Below the pieces are notes generated by a model. It was not told where the DNA came from. It saw nothing but the letters and a program-made list of their open reading frames with translations, and searched no databases. Below are positions 9,290 to 17,605 of a DNA stretch of 19,986 nt, in pieces (within the stretch, counting starts at the first letter, position 1; every line of letters starts with the position of its first letter). The position numbers and the translations under genes were made by a program. Origin of the DNA: Alectoria sarmentosa (lineage: Eukaryota > Ascomycota > Lecanoromycetes > Lecanorales > Parmeliaceae); the NCBI GenBank assembly GCA_009733775.1, contig WOGZ01000476.1, positions 1 to 19,986 of the forward strand, in the 5' to 3' direction.

Positions 9290-12200
9290 TTACGACTTCA
9301 CAAATTGAAAAAAATCAAATTCTTTTACTTTATAAACGCAATAAAATATTAATAACGCAAAAAAAGATTTTCAATCGTGAAAAATCTTGAAAAACGAATA
9401 AAAATCGTCGTATTTCGAATATTTATAATAAAAATCTATTATCAAATTTAAATAGTCGATAACATTCGTAAAAATTTGTTATATAAACGAATTATCGTTA
9501 TCGTTATATTCGATATATTTGGTTTTGTATATCAAATAACTCTTGAACTCTATTATAAAAAAATTTCATTTTTTATTTATTTTGAAATCAAAAATCTTTT
9601 TCGTCGAATAATTCGTTTCGTTTTTGTTTATATATATAAAGAAAGAAAGAGATTATCTTTACTTTAATAAAAAATCTTCGATAATTTAATATAAAAGTTA
9701 AAAATGAAAAATAAGAAAAATTCTCTTTATCGTATTAAATAAGTTGAATTCGTATATCGAATTATTAATTGCTCGCACAATTTTAAACGATTTTATGTTT
9801 TTGTAATTAAAAAACTTATTAAGTCTCATAATTTTAATGTTTTAATAATTCAACATAATTAAATCGTTTGATCGTAATTTAAATATTAATAAGCGACGTC
9901 GATTAACGTATTTTTTTTTAAATGTCTCTAACTTAAGCGAATTTTTATCGAAAATGAATTCGCATTTTTTCAATTTTTTTTATAAAGTTATCCGCAGTTA
10001 TAATATTTATTTTTATTTTTTAAATAACGTTATTATCTTAAAATGTCGAAAATTCAATATTAAAATGAGGCATATATTTTTTTATAATTAAAAAAGTCAT
10101 ATTAATAAAAACGCTTTTAATTGAATTGATTTTAAATTTCGCAATAAATAAAAAATCTATTTAATTCTTTTGATTATAATTTATATACGCACAAAAATAT
10201 TATTTTAACGCAAAGTTCGCATTCTCAATTTAATCATCAATTTCGAAATAAAATGCAATAAACAATTTCGATTTCATATTAATTCTCGTGCACAATCTTT
10301 GTTAAAAATAAGCGATGAATTATATATCTCGATTAAAGATGATGATAAACGAATAATCTTTTTTTTTTCAAATTCATTTGAGAAAAATCTATATAATGAT
10401 CTTTGTTTCGAAAAAGTTTAAAATTATAAACTTTTTATTATTATTAATCGATTTACAATTATTATAACGTGTTAATAATTTTTATTATATTTTTTACAAA
10501 TAAATAACGAGATAATGAAATCAACGAAGATATTTTTTTAATATTTATTTGATATGAGAAAAGGCTTAAATAATTCATATTTATTTTCTTTATAACTTTT
10601 TGATCGTTTATAAATATAACAATTATCAATAAATTTAAAAACGATGTTTATTATTCGGAATCAATAATAATGCGTATTGACTTTATTATATATAATAACA
10701 CGTTTTGCATAATCGCTCGACGATAAATCGTATATAAATTTAATTATGCGTGTTTTTAATTTGATATCATCAAATATACATAATCGTTTGCGTATATATA
10801 ATAAATCGTTTTTCAATTAACAATCTCTTAATTTCAACCGAAGATCTTCTTTGATTAAATTTTGAAAAATTCTTTTTTTTTCGATTTTCTTGATATGAAT
10901 GATTCGCTGAAAAGTTTTATCGTTTTTATATAAATCTTTCATTTGTATCATAATATTCGATTTAATAATAAAATTATTTATTGATTTTAATAACTTTTTA
11001 ACAAATGATTTTAAGATATCGAACGATGATTTTTTTAATAATTTCTCATCGTTGATCTTTATTTCATTTAAATCGTATATTATAATTATTAAATTATAAG
11101 TTATTAAAAAAACGTCGTTAAAAAGTAGAGACGTGAGGTTTAACGTTTATTATACCCCTTTTTTCAAATGTTTAATTTTCAAAAACATTTGTTGTTAATG
11201 TTATTTTCTGTTATTAATGTTATTTTATAAAAAATTATTAAATCGACGAATAAGGTTATCGAGTTTAATGTCTTATTTTTTCGATTTATATATGATATAA
11301 AAATTGAACTTAAAGAGAAACTTCGCTCAACGCGTTTATCTTCGATTTAATTACTTTATTATTATAAAATATTTGAGATTTTTATGATTTATAAAAATTT
11401 TGATTAAATCTTTAATTGATGTTTCGATTAATTCAAAATATTATTTCTCGAAGACACGTATAATAATTAATAATTCTTTATCGTAAATCTCGTAATTGCA
11501 TTTTTGAGATAATATTTTTTTAAATATAAAAACGATTAAACGTAATACGTTTTGATTATTCATTTGAAAGAAAATTGCAATTATCACATAATCGAAAATA
11601 TCGATTTCAATTTATATTTCTTTATCGAAATCAAAATAAACAAAAATAAACGCATTTATAAAAGTCTTTTTCAATTTTTCAAATGATTTTTATTCGAGAT
11701 TATTTAATGCTTAAAAAAATATAAAAAAAATTTATTCGATACGCGTGAAATTGAATAATAACGTAACAATTTTCGAATATTCGTATATAAATCTTTTATA
11801 AAAGTTTGCGAATTCGAGAAAGATTTAAACATTTTTAACGCATTTCGACGTTTTTCAATTTCGTATTATTTTAATCTTTTATAAATTCATTTTGAGATTT
11901 TCGATAATTATGATAAATTCGAAATACTTTATTTATTTCGTATAAAATTTATATTTGTTAATGTTTAAATATAAATTAATTTATTATAACTTTTTTAAAA
12001 CTTTTTTCATATATTTAACGTGTTTTTTTTTCGTATTATTATAAATTAAAATGTCGTCGAGATACGCAAAGTAGAATATATTTAAATATTCGCGCAAAAC
12101 ATTATTAATAAAAATTTGAAAAATGTTTAACGCATTGCATAACTTAAAAAACATTATTATATATTCGAATAAATTATATTTTATAAAAAACGCTATTTTT

Positions 12201-12433
12201 TTCTCGTATTTTTTCTTAATTTTAATTTCGTTAAATGCGATAATTATATCGAATTTAATATATTATTTAATTATGCATAACTTTATTAAAATATCTTTTA
12301 TTAATGAAAATGCATTTCGATTTCGAATGATTAAAGCGTTTAACGCACGATAATTCACGCAAATGCGTAAATTATCGTTAAATTTCTTTATAATTAATAC
12401 GAGAACTATATATAAAAAAATATTTAATCGAAT
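9290..12433 (-). pseudogene. pol: Pol pseudogene of element 2, RT to chromodomain
   Basis: Minus-strand domains, in order. RT starts near 12430: LRICVNYRALNAL, FDIIIAFNEI with Asp at 12248-12250, and an intact YLDD at 12053-12064, 64 codons on. RNase H is at about 11640-11240 (IEIDIFDYVI, YEIYDKELL, then INHKN where Asp is expected). The integrase zinc region is at about 10800-10590 (DNCYIYKRSK; the first His is lost). Core Asp VDF is at 10520-10522. The second catalytic position, 10332-10334, is Asn (NRD for S-D-R-G). Catalytic Glu is kept at 10224-10226, 35 residues further. A frameshift must lie between the first two catalytic sites, probably in the homopolymer near 10360. The chromodomain is at about 9600-9410 (YKTKYIEYND). 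Many stops are present. The open frames at 9476-9667 and 12123-12353 on the plus strand are antisense shadows. Confidence 0.92.
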
Positions 12434-12438
12434 ATTAT

Positions 12439-12599
12439 TGTTATGATTTTAGCTTATAGTTTTATATGACTCGATTAAATTTAACGCGATTTAACGTTAT
12501 TTATATATTCGAGCTTTATAGTATATATTTTTTTTTATAATTATTATTTCGTGTATATCGAAATATAAAGCATTTAGCATCATTTTCGATTCTCTAACA
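12439..12599 (+). repeat. LTR 1 of the TRIM-like composite
   Basis: The 161-base LTR has termini TGTTA and TAACA. It is AT-rich and RIP-altered in its 5' half when compared with the LTR at 13305 (for example tatgattttagc against catggttccagc). Shared blocks include gaaatataaagcattta and tattatttcgt. Confidence 0.88.
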
Positions 12600-12812
12600 T
12601 AATAATAATTATTCTTTTTGAAACCTAATCGTCTTTAAGTCGTAATAAATCATATTAACGATATCAACTCGCTTTACGAAGGACATTATAGTGTTGGCCA
12701 ATGAGACACGAAAACAACACCACAGAAACGAACGTGAGCTTGTGGAATGGCAACGGAAATAGTGAGCCTATTACATTGAATGGCAAGATACGATACGACC
12801 TCTTTATTGAGC

Positions 12813-12890
12813 ACGTCGATTCGAAAGTGAGCCTGCTACAATGGCAACGAGAACAGTGAGCCTGCTACAAGGCAACCAAATACGAACAAC
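12813..12890 (+). repeat. Short tandem duplication in internal A
   Basis: The words gtgagcctgctacaa and ggcaac occur twice in a row here, with a related gtgagcctattacatt upstream. The matching stretch of internal B has only one copy, so A carries an extra unit of about 29 bases. Confidence 0.65.
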
Positions 12891-12960
12891 ATCGATACGA
12901 CTCCATTACCTCTACCTACGAGTCTCCGAGACACGCGGCAAAAAGATAGTTACGGAACCA

Positions 12961-13068
12961 GTCCCATGGCACAGCGAGTGCATGAACACATGAATGAAAA
13001 GCTGAAAGGCAGTATACTCAACGACGGTCCCATGGCACAAAGAGTGCATAAACACATGAATGAAAAGC
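12961..13068 (+). repeat. 42-bp direct repeat with 66-bp period in internal A
   Basis: Two copies at 12961-13002 and 13027-13068 both begin gtcccatggcaca and end cacatgaatgaaaagc, with about three mismatches. I could not find the equivalent in internal B, whose middle section is different. The repeat makes the minus-strand frame at 12950-13147 look internally repetitive, but that is a by-product. Confidence 0.85.
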
Positions 13069-13290
13069 CGGATGGTTGAAAGGATTTGCGATTACGGTCT
13101 ACGGGGTACTGGGCATGGGATGTGTGGAAGATGGATTGCGATGTCATATGACAAGGACAAGATGGAACAGCAGCAAGGCCTGCTACAGAGAAGAATGTGG
13201 AGAGTCAGGGCAAGGGACGGCTACGAGTCTCCGAGCTCTCCGTGACAAGGAATGGTTATGAAGGGATCTGTCATGGGGACATAACGATGT

Positions 13291-13304
13291 GAAGGAGGGG
13301 GTAG
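13291..13304 (+). other. Unmutated polypurine tract of the TRIM-like element
   Basis: The sequence gaaggagggggtag is followed immediately by the LTR TG. In internal B the same position reads gaaagaaaaagtaa, which is exactly what G-to-A mutation of this tract would give. Confidence 0.85.
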
Positions 13305-13463
13305 TGTCATGGTTCCAGCCTGCCTTTTCAGTACGCGGCCCGATTGGGCCTAGCGCGGCTTGGCACTGTCTATATATTCCGCCTTCACAGCATATAAATC
13401 TCTTCATAGTTATTATTTCGTTTATATCGAAATATAAAGCATTTAGCATTATTTCGTTTTCTA
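13305..13463 (+). repeat. LTR 2 of the TRIM-like composite, 5' half unmutated
   Basis: It begins TGTCATGGTTCCAGCC, the least mutated LTR start in the window. Its 5' half is GC-normal (cggcccgattgggcc), while its 3' half is AT-rich in all copies and so perhaps naturally so. It stops at TTCTA, lacking the final ACA, and runs straight into the truncated LTR 3. Confidence 0.82.
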
Positions 13464-13579
13464 GCGCGATTTAACGCTATTTACATATTCGAGCTTCACA
13501 ATATATATTTCTCTTCATAGTTATTATTTCGTGCATATCAAAATATAAAGCATTTAACATTATTTTCGATTCTCTAACA
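13464..13579 (+). repeat. LTR 3 of the TRIM-like composite, 5'-truncated
   Basis: This matches LTR 1 from its position 43 or so onwards, starting gcgcgatttaacg, and ends in a complete TAACA. The missing first 42 bases and the missing ACA of LTR 2 meet at a shared cta (13461-13463), so the junction looks like a small deletion at microhomology between two adjacent LTRs. Confidence 0.78.
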
Positions 13580-14202
13580 TAATAATAATTATTTTTTTTG
13601 AAATTTAATCGCCTTTAAATCGTAATAGATTATATTAACGATATTAATTTATAAAAAACATTAATGTTAATCAATAAGATATGAAAATAACATTATAAAA
13701 ATGAACGTAAATTTGCGAAATAGTAACGAAAATAGTGAGTTTACTACATTGAATAACACGATATAATACGATTTCTTTATTAAGTATATCGATTCGAAAA
13801 TAAGTTTATTATAATGATAATTAAAAATAAAATAACATCGTTACGATATACGATTCTCACATTTTTAAATTTTTACGACACATTTCGAATTTAATAATCA
13901 TCAGCGATTATCAGCGATCGAAGTTTTATAAAAAATAAATATAATTTAAATGATTTAAATAACTTAAAGTTTGAAATAAATTTACGAAATATTAAATATA
14001 AAAAAAATAATGAATTATGATATTATATGATAAGAATTATCAAAATGAAATAATAGTAAAATTTGCTATAAAGAAAAATGTGAAAACGCATATATATCGC
14101 TCAATGTGTGTTTTAAAATTCTCAATCAAAAGAATAATTACGATAAAAAATGATTATAAAGGAATCTGTTATAAGAATATAGCGATGTGAAAGAAAAAGT
14201 AA
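13580..14202 (+). other. Internal region B, RIP-mutated twin of A
   Basis: This 623-base AT-rich interior starts with the same taataataattatt as A. It follows A with C-to-T and G-to-A differences up to about 13865 and again from about 14006. The stretch in between does not align with A, so the two copies differ in their middle parts. It ends with the G-to-A degraded purine tract before the LTR at 14203. No coding potential is visible. Confidence 0.82.
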
Positions 14203-14360
14203 TGTTATAATTTCAACTCACAACTTTATATAATTCGATTGAGTTTAACGTAACTTAACGTTATTTATATATTCGAACTTTATAATATTTTTTTTTTATA
14301 GCTATTATTTCGTGTATATCGAAATATAAAGCATTTAGCATTATTTTCGATTCTTTAATA
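14203..14360 (+). repeat. LTR 4, right end of the TRIM-like composite
   Basis: This 158-base copy starts TGTTATAATTTC and ends TTAATA, where the other copies have CTAACA (the ending differs by C-to-T changes). The duplication attat follows at 14361-14365. Confidence 0.85.
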
Positions 14361-14365
14361 ATTAT

Positions 14366-15230
14366 CTTTATTTAATATCTTCTTTATATACTTTTTAATA
14401 ATTATAATTTATTTTTTTAATATTTTATAAACACGCTTAATCGACGATATTGCTCTTATTTATAAATTAATAAAATAATTTATCTTTTTATAAAATGAAA
14501 GCTTATTAACTTTTATCGAATTTTAAACGTTTATTTATTTATAATACGCTTTAAACATTTTAATTTTCAATTTTTTTAATATAATTAAATCTTTTCGCAA
14601 CTTTTGAAAAAAAAATTCGTAATTTTTCGATATAATAATTGCGACGTTTATCGTAAATTTTAAAAAACGATCTTTATTTTTTAATTGTATCAATTTTTTA
14701 AAATCTTTTAATCATATAACGTATATTTAATTATTCTCTTTTTTTATTATATAAATAAAAGTATATATAAAAATCTTAACAATGTTAATTTCTTTTATAT
14801 ATCTCTTTTTTTTTAATTTGAAAGATTTATTATAAATCGTGAAGAATTAATAATATAATAAATAATTAATTATATAATAATTTGAATTAAAAATGAAAAA
14901 TCTTTTTATAAAAAATATTTAAGAATTATATAATTTTATTTATAATATTTTCAAAATAATATTATATTTATTTAATGAAATAATCAAAAATCATAATTTT
15001 TTAATATGATCTTTTAGCGTAAATTAAAATTATATTATATGTGTAACGTTCAATTTTAATTTACCGTCGATCAATCGCAATTTATATAATTTAATCAACG
15101 ATATCGTTAATAATTTATGTTTTTTAACATAATTTATATCGACGAAGCTCTTTGTTAAGACTTCGATATTTATTAAATAATTTATTATAATAAATCCTTT
15201 TTGTGATTAAACATATTTATAAAAATTTAA
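14366..15230 (-). pseudogene. pol: Protease and linker part of element 2 pol
   Basis: This is the N-terminal pol segment, cut off from the RT by the nested composite. The minus strand at about 15200-14930 reads a retropepsin-like domain: NIEVLTKSFVDINYVKKH, LYKLRLIDGKL, NVTHII and ISLNKYNIIL. The active-site Asp-Thr-Gly-Ala has become N-I-E-V at 15159-15170, each change a transition. The linker ends AISSIKRVYKIL...KKYIKKILNKDN at the insertion point and continues as IRLN at 12430 once the composite and one attat are removed. Stops are frequent. Confidence 0.85.
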
Positions 15231-15839
15231 TTATTTTCTTTATTTCAGTTTTTTTATAAAATCACAAAAAAAGAAAATGACGATAATAAGATTCTTTGAA
15301 CTCGTCGTTTATAATTGCTTTATTTTTATACGCATTTAATTCTCAATTTCTTTAAAGGCGATTTTATTAAAAAAATTTAATTTTTTATTAATTCAATAAA
15401 AGAATTAATATTATTCGTTTTCGAAACAATAATTCGAATAATTATTAATTTGATAACGATGTTTTTTTTAATAAATTAATTAACGATTTTATACGTAATA
15501 AAAGCGTTCTCGTCGTAATATTTATAATTTCATTTTAAACATTTATAATAACGTTCTTAATTCTTTAACGCTTATATTTAATATACAAATAATCGATATT
15601 AATTTTTAAATCTTATAAATTCGATGAATTTAATGAATTCGATAATTTAATTTTTTCGAAAATATGAATTTAAAGTTATTAAAAAAGAAGAACCTTTTTT
15701 TTCTTTTAACGTTTTTATAAATGTTTCTTTTAACACATCTTTTTTGAAAACAATTTCACGTATTTTATCGTTAATTCGAAGTTTTATATTAAATTGACGT
15801 AATCGAGTTATGAGAGCAGAAAAATCGATAAAGACAATA

Positions 15840-16690
15840 TCATTTATGATCTTATTTTTTAATCGTTAAAAGATCAATTTTTTTAAATTGTTTCGTTTCG
15901 ACGAATTAATAAAATTTAAAAAAACAATTTCAATAATAAAGCGAGCGTAAAAGATAAAAAAGATTTTTTTGAAATTTTTAACATTCATTATAAATTTGAG
16001 ATTTTAAAGTTTTGTTTTCGCTTTTTATTCTCGATTAATTTTCGCGAATAATGAATCAAAATCGCGTATTATCTCATTAATAATGAAATAATAATTTAAA
16101 GTAATAATATTAATAAATCTGATTTTGATTATATTATAAATGATGTTTTTATAATAATCGCGAATATAATCGATTTTACTTTATTTATTCGAGTATAATT
16201 CTTAATTATTACGAAATTTAAAATTTAATTTTGTATATTAAGTTTTATAAAACTTGTTATCTTTTATATCGTGAAATTTCTTGACGTCGAATTATTTATT
16301 TTTCGATTTATTAAAAATGAAATTTGTTATAATAAAAATGTTGCGATGAGTAATTTTATATAAAATTATTTTAAATATCGTTATATTTATTAATATCGTG
16401 ACACGTTTAATGAAATTAAGACGTCGAATCTCATCGTTAAAGTTTATATATTTCGTATTTTTGAGATTTTTCTTCGAGATCGTAACCTTTATTATGATTA
16501 ATTCTTTTTTAAAATCAAAAATTTCTTCAATTCGATTGTTGATTAAATCGCGATATTTCTCGCGAAGATATCGTAATCGTTTGATTTCTTTTTATTATTT
16601 TTTCAACATTTTGATAAATTTCTTTAATTGTTATATTATAAAAACAAAATGTTATTTATTAATGTGAATATTTTAAGTGAGATTTAAAAT
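15840..16690 (-). pseudogene. gag: Probable gag pseudogene of element 2
   Basis: The position between the 5' leader and the protease requires gag here. The minus strand from about 16660 reads a highly charged, coiled-coil-like stretch (RYLREKYRDLINN, RIEEIFDFKKEL). A segment around 16420-16050 beginning RLNFIKRVTI resembles the capsid part of fungal Ty3/gypsy gag. No zinc knuckle could be confirmed and the exact ends are unknown. The plus-strand open frame at 16398-16667 is its antisense shadow. Confidence 0.55.
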
Positions 16691-17404
16691 CTATTTATAA
16701 TAAATAACGATATTAATAATTATTATTCAAATTACGTTATATTATTTTTTTAAATATTGAAAAACGCTTTTTAAAAAGCGTTTATTGATTTGCATTTTTT
16801 CAAATAAAGTTTTTTCATTTTTATTCTCGATATTAATGTCTTTAAATAACACGAATTTTTTCTCGAATTCGTTTAATTTAATTGTGTATCGTTACGATTT
16901 ATCGCGAAATTTGTTTTTTTTTTTTAAAAAAAATGTTTCTCACGATTCGAATCTTTTAATTTTTCGAATCATGATAAAAATGTTTTTTATATAAAATTTA
17001 ATTAAATAGTTTAACTTTAAGAGAGATTCAATAAAATTTTTTAAGATATAAAAAATGAAGAATTAAAGGTCTTAATTTCGTTTCTAGCTAACTTTTTTGA
17101 TAAAACATTTATTATTATTATTAAAGTCGATTCTTTTTTAATCTTAATAAGATTTTTAATTTTAATGAAATTTCTTTTTATATAAAATTCAAATATGAAA
17201 TTTCGTATATTTATGTGTAACGAATAAGCTTCACTCGATTTTTTTTTTCTTTCATTTTCGTTAACGTCGAACGCGTCGAAATTATGATAATAATATTATC
17301 GTATTTTGCGCAGTGCGCACGCATAATAAAGTTTATACGCGTATTTATTTCGATTAAATAATCAATTTACAAGTCATTATTATTTAAAAAGATAATTAAA
17401 ATTA
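16691..17404 (-). other. Element 2 5' leader
   Basis: No gene is recognisable between the presumed gag start and the 5' LTR. The plus-strand open frame at 16785-16994 is AT-rich, low in complexity and without a domain. A perfect 22-base palindrome centred between 16772 and 16773 and the word tgcgcagtgcgca at 17308-17320 are the only structured words. A primer-binding site next to 17405 could not be identified. Confidence 0.55.
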
Positions 17405-17600
17405 TGTTAAAGATTATACGTAAGACTGAGTAATATTTAAACGTGATTTAAATGAAATTTTAATTATGAGATTTTAAGTATAAATGCATATATATAAAAA
17501 TAAAAGATTAAATCATAATTTGACATATTAATGTAAAATTAAGTCGTAAAATTAATTTTAATCGATGATAATAAATTATATCGAATCTAAAATCATAATA
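17405..17600 (-). repeat. 5' LTR of element 2
   Basis: The 196-base copy aligns gap-free with 8903-9098. On the plus strand it starts TGTTAAAGATTAT and ends ATAATA (the partner has ATAACA). All differences are transitions in both directions, so both copies were mutated independently. Confidence 0.92.
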
Positions 17601-17605
17601 AAACG

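Larger units (their letters stand above)
12600..13304 (+). other. Internal region A, almost free of RIP mutation
   Basis: This 705-base interior changes from AT-rich to ordinary composition at about 12650-12680 and stays so to the end. CpA, CpT and CpC are common, unlike everywhere else in the window. It aligns with internal B over its first 270 bases or so and again from about 13127 to the end, where nearly all differences are C in A against T in B, or G in A against A in B. The short open frames on both strands (up to 88 codons) show no domain I recognise, and overlapping frames on both strands argue against coding. It ends in an unmutated purine tract, gaaggagggggtag. I see no standard TGG-type primer-binding site after the left LTR. 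Confidence 0.8.
12439..14360 (+). mobile_element. Composite tandem TRIM-like LTR element nested in element 2
   Basis: The order is LTR (12439-12599), internal A (12600-13304), LTR (13305-13463), 5'-truncated LTR (13464-13579), internal B (13580-14202), LTR (14203-14360). One 5-bp duplication, attat, brackets the whole unit (12434-12438 and 14361-14365). A purine tract sits directly before the LTRs at 13305 and 14203, which gives the plus orientation, opposite to the host element. Neither internal encodes a recognisable protein. The small LTRs and short non-coding interior fit a terminal-repeat retrotransposon in miniature, which would need another element's enzymes to move. B is RIP-mutated and A is largely not. 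Confidence 0.85.
8903..17600 (-). mobile_element. Element 2: RIP-inactivated Ty3/gypsy chromodomain retrotransposon carrying a nested insertion
   Basis: This is an 8,698-bp minus-strand element. About 6.77 kb remains once the nested composite (12439-14360 plus one 5-bp duplication) is removed, a normal size for the group. LTRs at 8903-9098 and 17405-17600 are both 196 bp and align gap-free at offset 8,502 with only transitions. Minus-strand order from right to left is gag, protease, RT, RNase H, integrase, chromodomain, polypurine tract. The flanks are aaata (8898-8902) and aaacg (17601-17605), which differ only by two transitions and probably are a RIP-diverged target duplication. The LTR sequence is unlike element 1, so it is a separate family. 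Confidence 0.93.

Noticed and set aside
9476..9667. Plus-strand open frame of 63 codons
   Set aside because: It is antisense to the chromodomain of element 2.
12123..12353. Plus-strand open frame of 76 codons rich in hydrophobic residues
   Set aside because: It is antisense to the reverse transcriptase of element 2 (the FDIIIAFNEI region), so the membrane-like composition is an artefact of AT-rich codons.
12950..13474. Five overlapping open frames of 61-88 codons on both strands in the unmutated island
   Set aside because: They overlap each other on both strands, resemble no family I know, and lie in a repeat-containing TRIM-like interior. They are open because the sequence is not AT-saturated.
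16762..16783. Perfect 22-base palindrome aaacgcttttt/aaaaagcgttt
   Set aside because: It is short and AT-rich, lies in a dead element, and such words arise by chance in RIP-saturated DNA. No terminator or binding-site context is present.
16398..16994. Plus-strand open frames at 16398-16667 and 16785-16994
   Set aside because: The first is antisense to the probable gag of element 2. The second is low-complexity AT-rich sequence in its leader.
17308..17320. tgcgcagtgcgca hairpin
   Set aside because: It consists of two copies of a self-complementary hexamer. It is striking in the AT background but too short to assign a function.
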